A stretch of 35,466 bases of DNA. Origin: Acidobacteriota bacterium (lineage in GTDB: Bacteria > Acidobacteriota > Terriglobia > Terriglobales > Acidobacteriaceae). Location of the stretch: contig JAGWNX010000036.1 in the NCBI GenBank assembly GCA_028872955.1, forward strand, positions 1-35,466, in the 5' to 3' direction. The notes beneath the pieces were generated by a model. That model made no database searches. It was not told the origin of the DNA and saw only the letters and a list, made by a program, of their open reading frames with translations. The translations under genes were made by a program, and so were the position numbers. Of the stretch, positions 17,020-25,890 are shown piece by piece. Within the stretch, counting starts at the first letter, position 1. Each line of letters opens with the position of its first letter.

Positions 17020-18654
17020 CTAGTGTGCCTTCGGCTTCGGCGTCACCGTCGTGATCTTGGCGTAGTTGTAGATCGTGGCTGCAATGGTCTTCTCTGCGCC
17101 AGCCATGCCATACGTCTTGCCTGCGCCTTCAATCACGTAGTACTCGTTGGCGGCATGGGCGCGTCCGCCCATGCCGGCACGTGCACCTCCCATCGGCAAC
17201 ATCACGCTGCCAACCTTCTCGCCCACAGGCTGATCGGTAAACACATACGCTGGCCAGTAGCCGCCTGCAGCCGGATAGTCCGAGCGCCCAGGAATGTTCA
17301 TCATGGCGTACGTGGCTTCGCCCGCATGCCAGATGTCCGTGTCGTGCGACGGATTCTTCGCCCAAGGCACATCACCAATCAGCTTCATCTCCACGTCCTT
17401 GTAGCCATTCGCGTCCAGCTGCGCGCGCAGCTTCTTCACAATGTCCAGGCCGTTCATGTTCGGCACGTAGCGAAAGTTGTGCTTCGACGTAATCTTGTTC
17501 GGCAGAATGGCACCAGCTCCACCGGCATACATGTTTCCGCCCCAGATGCCGTCCAGGTTGAACGACGTGCCGAAGCGACCCATCTCCAGAAACTTGTATG
17601 GATCATCCGAGATGAAGCGTGCAACGCCGACATTCTTCGCCACCGCCGCCAGGTCAACCTTAGCGGCCTGTTGCTTCATCTGGGCCACCTGCTCCGGCGT
17701 TGGCGGCACCATGTTGTCAAAGAATCCCTTGATCTTTGGCGTGTTGCCATCCTCCGAGGTCAACGAGGCAAGCATGTGAATATGCCGCCAGGCTGGGCTG
17801 TCCGTGGTGCGTTTGAACACGCCATGGATGTCTGAGACGGTCGGGCCGCGACCCCAGCTCTTGCCGCTGGTGGTGAGCTCGACGTACACGCAACCTTCCG
17901 AGCCTCCTCCGCCAAGCATCGCGTCGCCTTCCTGGAAGAGGTCCGAGTGCTCCTTCATGAACTTGCGCAGGCCAATGTCCATGCGCTCTTCGTCACCTTC
18001 CGCGACAAAGATTAGGTTCACCGGCAGCTTGCCCATGGAGGCCTTCATCGAAGTGATGGCATTCAGCTCAGCCATCTCCGGGCCCTTGGAGTTGGTTGCG
18101 CCGCGCCCAATCAACACCTTCTTGAACGCAGGATCGATTCCTGCCGTCTTGCCATCCACAATGCGCCCCTCGAAGGGTGGCGCCACCCAGTTCTCCGGTT
18201 GTGTAACCGGCATCGTGTCATATTGCCAGTAGATGACGAGCGTCTTCGGAGCGCCCTCATCGCATTTGGCGTACACCACAGGGTTGCCCGGAGTACCATA
18301 CTCCGTGATGCCGACATCATAGACGCGCGTCTGTTGACAGCCCAGTTTGTCAAAGAAGCCCTTCACCATCTCAGCGCTCTCAGGGATGCCCTCGCCGCTG
18401 TTGGAGATGCTTGGCTGTTGGATCCACTTCTGCAAATTCTCAACATGCTCATCGATATGCTGGTCAATGTAGTCGAAGACCTTCGCCAAATCTGGCGGCA
18501 CCTTGCTCATATCGGGTGCAATGGTCTCGTCGCCATGCGGACGGATACCCAGCTTGGGCTTCTCCACCGCTGCCTGCTCTGCAGGCTTACTCTTGCAGCC
18601 TACGCTGAACGCCACTGCCCCAAGTACCACTGCCGATAGGATCGTCTTCCGCAT
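17020..18654 (-). CDS. M20-family peptidase-like lipoprotein with altered metal site, copy 1
   Basis: A 544-residue paralog of the preceding entry; long stretches are identical ([67 protein letters not shown]). Lipoprotein signal MRKTILSAVVLGAVAFSVGC, lipidated Cys at 20, followed by KSKP. The metal-site positions again deviate: W-Q-Y-D (Q144 in place of His) and T-N-S-K-G (N188 in place of Asp), with the Glu pair 222-223 and the C-terminal [10 protein letters not shown] kept. ATG 18654 is chosen because a GAGGAG lies 7-8 bases upstream and the signal peptide begins there; the frame is open to 18696. Tandem duplication followed by divergence is the simple explanation for the pair. Confidence 0.85.
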   Translation of the reverse strand: MRKTILSAVVLGAVAFSVGCKSKPAEQAAVEKPKLGIRPHGDETIAPDMSKVPPDLAKVFDYIDQHIDEHVENLQKWIQQPSISNSGEGIPESAEMVKGFFDKLGCQQTRVYDVGITEYGTPGNPVVYAKCDEGAPKTLVIYWQYDTMPVTQPENWVAPPFEGRIVDGKTAGIDPAFKKVLIGRGATNSKGPEMAELNAITSMKASMGKLPVNLIFVAEGDEERMDIGLRKFMKEHSDLFQEGDAMLGGGGSEGCVYVELTTSGKSWGRGPTVSDIHGVFKRTTDSPAWRHIHMLASLTSEDGNTPKIKGFFDNMVPPTPEQVAQMKQQAAKVDLAAVAKNVGVARFISDDPYKFLEMGRFGTSFNLDGIWGGNMYAGGAGAILPNKITSKHNFRYVPNMNGLDIVKKLRAQLDANGYKDVEMKLIGDVPWAKNPSHDTDIWHAGEATYAMMNIPGRSDYPAAGGYWPAYVFTDQPVGEKVGSVMLPMGGARAGMGGRAHAANEYYVIEGAGKTYGMAGAEKTIAATIYNYAKITTVTPKPKAH

Positions 18655-18714
18655 GCATTTCTCCTCGTTTCGTTCCAAATCAACCTTCCGGTGCACACTC
18701 TCAACCTGCCCAAC

Positions 18715-20064
18715 TTAGCCACCGCCTGATGCAACTGCAGCAAGCGGCTGCCTCCACTCCAGGCCGCGTTCACTCAGCCTCACCGGCTCCTGCATCCAGG
18801 CCAGGTACCTCCCCCAACGTGTCAACTCATCACCTTGCTGCGGCTGTAGCAGTGCGGCCATCTGGTCTCGCCCATAGGTGTAGGTCGTCACATAGCTGCG
18901 GTACTCATTCATGTACTGCAGCAGCACCTCGGGGTGTGTCATCAGGGCATTGCGCTCTAAGGCATCGCTCGCTCGCTCAAACTCCATGCGGCCATCAAGG
19001 TACTCACGCGCAACCTGCGGCTCCACGCTATGCAGCGCATCTGCCAGCTGCTCCACCTGCAGGTAGCGCGCAGCCTCCCTTCGCTCCAGACCCGCCAACG
19101 GGAAAAGCACATCACGCTCCAGGGCCAGACGCTGCTCCGCAGGCAGCGCAACTGCCGCAGCCTCATTCGCCATTGCCTCAGAGATCATCGATTGTGGGCT
19201 ATACGTGGGTTGCACGCTGTATTCAATCCAGCCCTGCCTCTGCACCAACTCCTGCTCGCGAAGACTGTTGTACGTGTGGTGACCGGGGTAGGCCTCATGA
19301 CAAGCCAGATTGACGATGCGATCTACCGTCAAACCGTAATCCATGTTGATGTCAATCTCGCTGTGGTAGGCGCCCCTGTACCAGCTGTATGCGCTCCATG
19401 GTTTGTTGTGCACATAGGCAAGCGTGACACTCTCCCCCTTTGGCAGAGGTACGTGAGCCAGCGTCGCCTCACGGCAGGCCTGCATGGCTGCCTGCAGCAC
19501 AGTGGGGACCTTGGCAGGAGTCACCAGGAATGCAGCGTCATACCGGGCATAGCGCGCGGCTAGACTTCCACCTCCGGGCAGCAAGGCATTCAGTTGCCGC
19601 TGCACGTGCGCAATCTGCCTTGCGTCAACGCCTGCAGGCACCACTACGCCGAAGCTCTGCCGCGTCTCTTCGTCGAACGACTCTGCCGCCCCCAACAGCA
19701 GAGCCGCGCGGCTGGCCAGTGCCTTTGTCTGCTGCACCAGGAACTCGCGGCGCATCTCTGCCGCTCCCTGCGACCCACGTTGTTGCTCCAGTTTCGTCTC
19801 CAGCCGATCGGATGCTGCCTCAATCTCGCGCATCGCAGGCTGCGAACCAGAGTCGCGGATCTGCAACGCCTCTGGGCCATAGGCATAGTCCAGCGAGTCC
19901 TGGTCGCGCTGGCCAAGCTCCGCCGCAATCTTGATGTACTCCTTCGCTGCGTCTTCCAGGCTCACACCTTGTGCCCGGTGCGTTCGCCTGCATCCGAACA
20001 ACATCAGCACGCTGGCAAGCACCACAAACGCAACACGCTCGATCTTCGCATTGGCAGTGCTCAT
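18715..20064 (-). CDS. DUF885 family lipoprotein, putative metallopeptidase
   Basis: A 449-residue protein whose hallmark is ACHEAYPGHHTYNSLREQ (HEAYPGHH at about 256-263), the HExxPGHH motif of DUF885 proteins, thought to be metal-dependent peptidases. Also seen: WYRGAYHSEIDINMDYGLTVD before it and SEAMANEAAAVALP after it, another usual DUF885 segment holding a Glu. The N-terminus has a lipoprotein signal (VAFVVLASVLMLFGC, Cys at 25). ATG 20064 is chosen over upstream starts because CAGGAG sits 7 bases before it and the signal peptide follows. It lies between the TonB receptor and the two M20-like lipoproteins, so a role in cutting imported peptides is likely. Confidence 0.88.
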   Translation of the reverse strand: MSTANAKIERVAFVVLASVLMLFGCRRTHRAQGVSLEDAAKEYIKIAAELGQRDQDSLDYAYGPEALQIRDSGSQPAMREIEAASDRLETKLEQQRGSQGAAEMRREFLVQQTKALASRAALLLGAAESFDEETRQSFGVVVPAGVDARQIAHVQRQLNALLPGGGSLAARYARYDAAFLVTPAKVPTVLQAAMQACREATLAHVPLPKGESVTLAYVHNKPWSAYSWYRGAYHSEIDINMDYGLTVDRIVNLACHEAYPGHHTYNSLREQELVQRQGWIEYSVQPTYSPQSMISEAMANEAAAVALPAEQRLALERDVLFPLAGLERREAARYLQVEQLADALHSVEPQVAREYLDGRMEFERASDALERNALMTHPEVLLQYMNEYRSYVTTYTYGRDQMAALLQPQQGDELTRWGRYLAWMQEPVRLSERGLEWRQPLAAVASGGG

Positions 20065-20195
20065 AGCCAGCTCCTGAAGCCAAACGTCCACATCGTGTGA
20101 ACCTCAGCGACCCATCTCACCGTTCGCAGCGCACAGCTCGGTTGGCACCCCTGCTGCCTGCAGCAGCATCGCCGCAGACAGCAGGGCCGCTCCAC

Positions 20196-23100
20196 CTAGA
20201 ACAGCAGTCGCAAGCTGAACTGGAACTCGCGATTGTCATTCGCTTGCGTGATCTGACCGAAGGACGAGCTCGTCGCCGAGTACTGCACACCCTGCGTCAG
20301 AGGATTGAAGAAGTTCGGATGGTTGAAGACGTCGAAGCCCTCTGCGCGGAACTGACCTGAGAGTGACTCATGAATCGGGAAGTTGCGAGCCACGGTCAGA
20401 TCAAGATCCACATACTTCGGACCCACCACGATGTTGCGTCCCGCGTTTCCAAACTGACCCTGCACCCCGGGCGTTGTGCCCTTGGGCACCACCGACGTGG
20501 TAGCCAGTGCAAACGCGTGGGTGTTGAACCACTCTGCCACCGTGTGCGTCTTAGCGCCGGTGGATGAGTCAACGGCAGCGTTCGGGTTGCCAACGACATT
20601 CGGCCGGTCAGCTCCCTGGAACGAGCCGCTGTTGTTGGAGGACGCATCCGAGACTGTGAAGGGACGACCCGTTTGGAAGGTGAAGATGGAGGACACCTGG
20701 AAGCCGCCAGCCAGCTTGGAGGCCCAACCCTGGTTTAGGTACGCCTTGCCTCGACCAAAGGGCAGCTCAGCCACCGGGCTGAATACGATTCGGTGCTTCA
20801 CATCGAAGTCAGACCGTGCCCGCTCTGCACGCAGGTTGTAGATGTTCTGAGGTGCACCGGACGAGTTGCTGCCGCTGCCGATACCACCGCCGTCGTCAAT
20901 CGACTTGCCGTAGGTGTAGGCCAGCAGGAACGAGACACCTTTGGAGTACGACTGCTTCAGACTCGTCTGCAACGAGTGATATTCGGAGTTTGCCCGCGTG
21001 TCTTGATCGTTGATCGCCGAGTAGTTGGAGAAGGGACGGCTCGACTGCAGGCCCGTGGGCGTTGCTGCGTTTGCCGGATTGATCTGATTAAGATTGATTG
21101 AGAGCGGCAGCCGCGTGCCCTTCGAGCCAAAGTAGGTGACCTCCGCCACCATACTCTTCGTCACCTGCTGCTGGACTCCCAGGCTCCACTCCGTAATGTA
21201 TGGCGTGGCATAGTGGCTCTCCGCTGTGAGCGCAGAGAGCACCTGCAAGCAGCCCGTCTGCGTGGGGCTGGTGCATGGCGGCTTGCCACCCGGGAACGGA
21301 TTGGCAAGCGTAACCGAATTGGCAACCACAACACTTGAGCCCGGAAGCGTTGTCGAACCTGCTGCTGCGGTGAAGGTGGGCACATAGCGGAAGGGATACT
21401 GCGTGCCCATGGTCAGGAACTGGTTGTAGAGAAGCGGCGCGTTGTAGAAGACGCCACCTGCGCCCTTGATGACCGTCGTGTCCTTCTTGAACGGCTGCAA
21501 CGCAAAGCCGACGCGAGGCGCAAGGTTATTCCAGTCGTAGTTGTACAGATGATTGAAGGTGGAAGGACCAGCCGCAATAAACTGCTGCGCTGCCAGGTCA
21601 AACTTCGATACCGTGTAATGCGGCGAGTAGACCGGTGCGTCCAGCTCGTAGCGCGTGCCCAGGTTCAGCGTCAGGTACGGAGTGATCTTCCAATCATCCA
21701 TCAGGAAGTAGTGATAGCTGCGATAGTTCAGGTAGACCGTTGGCGCCGTCGATCCAATGGAAGAGGTGTAGGCGTAGCCAAACAGAAAGTCTGCCATCGA
21801 GTCGCCGGTCTTGCCCGTGGTCGCGCCCAGCGTGCCGGGCAGGCTGCCATCCACCACGGTGAAGGCACCACGGCCTGAGCTGGTGATGATATTGACCGCA
21901 TTCGCCGCCAGAATATCCACTCCTGCCTTGATGGTGTGCGCCTTGTGGTTCCAGGTCAGCATGTCAACAAACTGATAGTGGTTGTCCCAGCGGTCCTGTG
22001 GCAGATTTGTCGCACCACCAATCGTGGAGTAGCCGCTCACACTCACGTTGGGCAGGCCGCCGTTGTTCGCGTAGCCGCTTTGCGTAAAGTAGGGTCCGCC
22101 CGGCAACCCGGCGTAGCTCAGCGTCGAGTTGTCCTGCTGCGTGCGGGGCTGCACCAGCCGCTGGAAGCCTACCCGAACCTCGTTGATCAGATTCGGAGTC
22201 AGAACCCGATCATAGACAATGTTTGCCAGCGTCGAGTGCTGGTCAGTAAAGCAGCCGAAGTTAGGCAACACAAACGATCCGCACAGGGCATTGGATGGCT
22301 CAAACGCCGGATCACGGAAGTAGTTCCAGCTCCCGTTCAGGGAGTCCTTGTCGCTGATCGTGTGATCGATCCGCAGCGACTCCTCGTTCATATTTTCGAT
22401 GCGCGTCTCGCTGAAGTTGTAGTTGTTCGCTCCAGCGGTAGCGACCGCCGGATAACCTAGCTTGGCGATCGTCTGAGCAGCCACAGAGGCCGTGGAGTTC
22501 CACAGCACATTGCCGGAGGCATCCGTCACTTTGGTCAGGTCATACGTGTTGGTCGTGCCGGCAACCGGGGTCAGCTTCTGCCCTGTCGCAGGATTGTAGA
22601 GTGCGCTGGACGTCGTAAACAGGCCGCTCAATTGACTCGTCGTGGGCACGGTCGCTTTGGCCGTAACAGCGCGGCCAATGCGCTGCCCCTCGTAGCCAAA
22701 GAAGAAGAATGTCTTGCCCTTCAGAATCGGCCCACCTAACGTACCGCCAAACGTATTCTGGCGAAGTGCCGGAACCGCCGCTCCGGCAGGGTTGAAGTAA
22801 GGGCGTGCGTCGGTAATCTGGTTGCGCAGGAACTCATAAGCCGAACCGTGGAAGGTATTTGTTCCTGATTTAGTGATAATTGCAACCTGGCCCCCTGACA
22901 TGCGACCGTATTCTGCCGAGTAGACTCCGGTAAGCAGCTTGAACTCCTGAATCACTTCGACCGATGGACGGAACGATGGCTGTGCCACACCCATGTCGTT
23001 GTCAAACGTGCCATTCACACTGAACTGGTTGCTGATCTCAGACGCACCAGCAATGTTGATGCCACCGCGGAAGCCCAGCGTAGAGTTCTGGGCCGGCTGG

Positions 23101-23600
23101 TAGGCTGCAGGCGAGAGCAAGGCCAGCGAATAGAACTGGCGATTCACCAGAGGCAGCTCCACAACCGCCTTGTTATCGATAATCTGCCCATTCGACGAGG
23201 CCTGCGTATCCACCAGCTGGCCCTGGGCAACAACCTCTACCGTGGTCGAGGCTTCGCCGACCGTCATGACGACATCCTCTTTCAGGTCAGCTCCCACGTT
23301 CAGCGTCAATCCCGTCAGCACACGCTTGCTGAAGCCACTCGCCTCACCAGTGACCGAGTAGGTGCCCGGAATCAGCGAGTTCACGAAGTAGCGCCCCTCA
23401 TCATCCGCCTTTGCCTGACGCGAGATCCCGGTGGCGGTGTTCAGCACCGTAACCGTCGCACCCGGAATGGCAGCGCCGGTGGCGTCCGTCACAGTGCCCT
23501 CAACGGTTGCAGTAGACGTCTGCGCCAGCCCTGGCCGGGTAGCCAGGCAGCCCAGCAGCAGAGCAAGCAGGAATCTTTGGCGGATCGACAAGTGAGCCAT
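20196..23600 (-). CDS. Oar-like TonB-dependent outer-membrane receptor with N-terminal carboxypeptidase-regulatory-like domain
   Basis: An 1134-residue protein. Signal peptide about 1-26 (FLLALLLGCLATRPGLAQ), then a carboxypeptidase-regulatory-like beta sandwich at about 28-110 (TVEGTVTDATGAAIPGATVTV, DDEGRYFVNSLIPGTYSV), a plug domain (DNKAVVELPLVNRQFYSL; GRMSGGQVAIITKSGTNTFHG) and a long beta barrel ending in FQFSLRLLF with the terminal Phe. This type is highly expanded in acidobacteria and takes up oligomers such as glycans or peptides. GGAGG lies 9 bases before the ATG. It is first in a run of peptidase-like lipoproteins and a MacB-like exporter (131 bases to DUF885), which points to peptide substrates. 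A TACAAA (23638-23633) could be a -10 box; no -35 is seen. Confidence 0.93.
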   Translation of the reverse strand: MAHLSIRQRFLLALLLGCLATRPGLAQTSTATVEGTVTDATGAAIPGATVTVLNTATGISRQAKADDEGRYFVNSLIPGTYSVTGEASGFSKRVLTGLTLNVGADLKEDVVMTVGEASTTVEVVAQGQLVDTQASSNGQIIDNKAVVELPLVNRQFYSLALLSPAAYQPAQNSTLGFRGGINIAGASEISNQFSVNGTFDNDMGVAQPSFRPSVEVIQEFKLLTGVYSAEYGRMSGGQVAIITKSGTNTFHGSAYEFLRNQITDARPYFNPAGAAVPALRQNTFGGTLGGPILKGKTFFFFGYEGQRIGRAVTAKATVPTTSQLSGLFTTSSALYNPATGQKLTPVAGTTNTYDLTKVTDASGNVLWNSTASVAAQTIAKLGYPAVATAGANNYNFSETRIENMNEESLRIDHTISDKDSLNGSWNYFRDPAFEPSNALCGSFVLPNFGCFTDQHSTLANIVYDRVLTPNLINEVRVGFQRLVQPRTQQDNSTLSYAGLPGGPYFTQSGYANNGGLPNVSVSGYSTIGGATNLPQDRWDNHYQFVDMLTWNHKAHTIKAGVDILAANAVNIITSSGRGAFTVVDGSLPGTLGATTGKTGDSMADFLFGYAYTSSIGSTAPTVYLNYRSYHYFLMDDWKITPYLTLNLGTRYELDAPVYSPHYTVSKFDLAAQQFIAAGPSTFNHLYNYDWNNLAPRVGFALQPFKKDTTVIKGAGGVFYNAPLLYNQFLTMGTQYPFRYVPTFTAAAGSTTLPGSSVVVANSVTLANPFPGGKPPCTSPTQTGCLQVLSALTAESHYATPYITEWSLGVQQQVTKSMVAEVTYFGSKGTRLPLSINLNQINPANAATPTGLQSSRPFSNYSAINDQDTRANSEYHSLQTSLKQSYSKGVSFLLAYTYGKSIDDGGGIGSGSNSSGAPQNIYNLRAERARSDFDVKHRIVFSPVAELPFGRGKAYLNQGWASKLAGGFQVSSIFTFQTGRPFTVSDASSNNSGSFQGADRPNVVGNPNAAVDSSTGAKTHTVAEWFNTHAFALATTSVVPKGTTPGVQGQFGNAGRNIVVGPKYVDLDLTVARNFPIHESLSGQFRAEGFDVFNHPNFFNPLTQGVQYSATSSSFGQITQANDNREFQFSLRLLF

Positions 23601-24549
23601 GGTTCTAACCTCCAGAGCGTTCTTCCCAAAATTTTGTAGAGTGCTGCATCACGTCGCGGTCTCAAGCTCCGCAACGTTCAAAGAAAAAGCTGCTGCCCTG
23701 CCGCGGCGTGCGCGATACGCACCGCGAGGTAGGCATGGCCGCGCACAAGCCATGCAGCCCATGCGAGTCCTCAATTTCTGTGATTCAGTCAGCGATTGCG
23801 CAATTCAAGCTGTGGCCGGGTGCCTGCTCTGCATCAGCTGGTCCAGGCGGTCTCAATTCGTAAACGCGATAACGAAGTGCGACTGCTTTCCTTCGACCAT
23901 GAAGGTGCTGCGATTGCGTCTTCGACTAGGAAGGGTAATGCTGGAGGGCGTTCTTCAACCCTGAAGAGCGGCTCTCTGTGTGTCAGATTGTTGCTTTTGA
24001 TTTCCTGATTCTGCTGCCTCGTCAGAACCGTGTCAAGCATTTTTCTGCCTGACCACTGCGCAGGCAGCCCACGCCCATTCGTATATGTAACCTGTATAGA
24101 CCTTATTTATGAGTGGCCGACGTAAGCACATCAAGGACTTGCGAGGCGGATCTGTTATTGTCAAGGGCTGTGCCCGAAGTCAGCAAAAAAAATCTCTTGG
24201 AGCAGCCGTCCTTCCTGTCTTACTATCAGCCCACACCGCGTATCGTTCGGAGCCATCGTGGGCTCCACAGAGGTAGGGCAGGCCAGTGGATCGCCCGCTT
24301 CGGCGCTTGTCAGCAGCGTTGCTGACGTCGGCCTCGTGGCCAGACTGTCGCACACCAATCTGCTTGATGAGACTCGCCGGAGAGAACTATGCATCCTGGG
24401 TTGCATTCTAGAAAATCCCTCCACGTCCCTCCTGCGCACTCGCGCCTCGGATGGTGCCAGCCACACGGCACAAGCCACCGGACTCCAGAACTCGTCGCCC
24501 TAGATCTTCATCCCCGGGCAGCGCTCCAGCTACATCATTCGGAGGCCGT
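23601..24549. other. 949-base gap without a convincing gene
   Basis: This stretch separates two diverging genes, so both promoters should lie here. Seen: a perfect 10-base palindrome ATTGCGCAAT (23795-23804), an AT-rich patch (24080-24110), a run of eight A (24184-24191), and a hairpin with 7-bp stem and 4-base loop (24309-24326) followed by GGCCTCGTGGCC. Short open frames in it have no ribosome binding site and no recognisable protein features. It may hold a decayed gene or a small RNA. Confidence 0.5.
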
Positions 24550-24987
24550 ATGAAGCGTATCGCTCCTCTTGTGCTGCTCTTGCTCGTTGTGTCGGGCTCC
24601 TGCCCGGCCCAGGAGGCGCAGACGGCGCCACCCCATGTCCACCCGGTCAATCCCAGGCCGACCAACCTGCAGGTGTTGCCTTCGGACATCGCTCCCGATG
24701 CGCTGCACGCGCTCATGCACAGCTACTCCGCCCAGCTTGGTGTGGGCTGCAACTACTGCCACGCAGCCACGGCAACGGGCAAGGGGCTTGACTTTGCCTC
24801 CGACAGCAAGCCGCAGAAGCAGACAGCTCGCGCCATGATCCGCATGACCGCAGCGATCAACGAGAAGTATCTGGCCACAGCATTCCCTGACCAGAAGTCT
24901 CCGGTCGCAGACTGCGGTACATGCCATCGCGGACACGCCGAGCCTGAGCCCTTCCTTGCGCCGCCACATGAGCACGAAGGCCACTAG
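24550..24987 (+). CDS. small diheme cytochrome c, reaction-centre-cytochrome-like, copy 1
   Basis: A 145-residue exported protein: signal peptide MKRIAPLVLLLLVVSGSCPA (1-20), then a His/Pro-rich spacer and two CxxCH haem sites, CNYCH at 67-71 and CGTCH at 122-126. The stretch SDIAPDALHALMHSYSAQLGVGCNYCH resembles the photosynthetic reaction-centre cytochrome c subunit domain, a fold common in non-photosynthetic acidobacteria. It ends APPHEHEGH, a His-rich tail. GGAGG (24541-24545) lies 4 bases before the ATG, which fixes the start although the frame is open from 24451. It is 48 bases before a periplasmic His/Met-rich protein and has a paralog at 27384. Likely a periplasmic electron carrier; partner unknown. 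Confidence 0.88.
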   Translation: MKRIAPLVLLLLVVSGSCPAQEAQTAPPHVHPVNPRPTNLQVLPSDIAPDALHALMHSYSAQLGVGCNYCHAATATGKGLDFASDSKPQKQTARAMIRMTAAINEKYLATAFPDQKSPVADCGTCHRGHAEPEPFLAPPHEHEGH

Positions 24988-25035
24988 CCTCGTCCCTGCT
25001 CCACTCACGGATTCACTGCCTCACCAGGAGTCACC

Positions 25036-25881
25036 ATGCACAGAGCCATTCTCGCCACACTCGTTCTCGCTTTGACTGCCGTTGCACCAGCCGCCACACC
25101 TCTGGCCGGAACCTTCTCCATGCAGGGCGGCACGCGACTTACCGATGGACACCTGGTCTCGACGCCGCTCACCAAAGATGGCCTCCGGCAGCACCTCGAC
25201 CTCTGGATGACGCAGCCAAACTCGACCCAGGCCATCCGCAACTACACCGTCGAAATGACCAAGAAGCTGCACGTCGTCCTGGTCAAATCAGACTTCAGCG
25301 TCTTCCTGCACATTCATCCCACTCTGGGCGCAACAGGCCACTTCACCATCGATCAGCAGTTCCCGTCGCCGGGTCTGTACTACGTCTACGCCGACGGCTT
25401 GCCTAACGATATGGATCATCAGGTCTTCCGTTTCAACCTGGCCATCAGCTCCAGCCAACTGCTCACGCCACAGGTCGCACCCACGGGGCGGGAGGTCAAC
25501 GTCGGACCATACACCGTCGATCTCAGCCAGGTGCGCCTCAGCGCCGGTGGCATGGACATGATCGACGTCCGCATCCTGAAGGGCGATAAGCCCGCCACCG
25601 ATCTGCACCCGTATCTTGGTGCCGGCGCGCACGCCGTCTTCCTCAACGCGCGCGACCTCACCTACGTGCACGTGCATCCCATGCTCATGGATCAACCGAT
25701 GCCAGCCATGTCCGGCTCCGGCCCCATGCGCATGGGCCCGGAACTGCCCGAGAACGCCACCCTCACCGGCTCCATGATGCTGCACATCTCCGTTCACGAG
25801 CCCGGCACGTATAAGATGTGGTTCCAGTTCCGCGGCGGCAACCAGCTCTACGTTGCGCCCTTTGTGCTAACGGCGCAGTAG
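25036..25881 (+). CDS. periplasmic His/Met-rich protein with duplicated HxHP half-domain
   Basis: A 281-residue exported protein (signal peptide MHRAILATLVLALTAVAPAA). Two similar segments are visible: LHVVLVKSDFSVFLHIHPTL (78-97) and AHAVFLNARDLTYVHVHPML (198-217). In both a His (79, 199) precedes an HxHP (92-95, 212-215) by exactly 13 residues. The second is followed by a Met-rich loop, MDQPMPAMSGSGPMRM. Proteins with this HxHP pattern often occur beside cytochromes or copper-handling genes; clustered His and Met suggest a periplasmic copper site, which is inference. AGGAG precedes the ATG by 6 bases. It is probably co-transcribed with the cytochrome c gene 48 bases upstream and converges with the DUF2264 gene. 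Confidence 0.75.
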   Translation: MHRAILATLVLALTAVAPAATPLAGTFSMQGGTRLTDGHLVSTPLTKDGLRQHLDLWMTQPNSTQAIRNYTVEMTKKLHVVLVKSDFSVFLHIHPTLGATGHFTIDQQFPSPGLYYVYADGLPNDMDHQVFRFNLAISSSQLLTPQVAPTGREVNVGPYTVDLSQVRLSAGGMDMIDVRILKGDKPATDLHPYLGAGAHAVFLNARDLTYVHVHPMLMDQPMPAMSGSGPMRMGPELPENATLTGSMMLHISVHEPGTYKMWFQFRGGNQLYVAPFVLTAQ

Positions 25882-25890
25882 CCTGTGCCG

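Noticed and set aside
18655..18696. Upstream start for M20-like copy 1
   Set aside because: The extra 14 residues (MHRKVDLERNEEKC) would spoil the lipoprotein signal; the GAGGAG fits the ATG at 18654.
24109..24276. Possible 55-residue protein (MSGRRKHIKDLRGG...)
   Set aside because: The ATG has no ribosome binding site, and the translation has no recognisable domain or codon signal. It may be a relic but is not supported as a gene.
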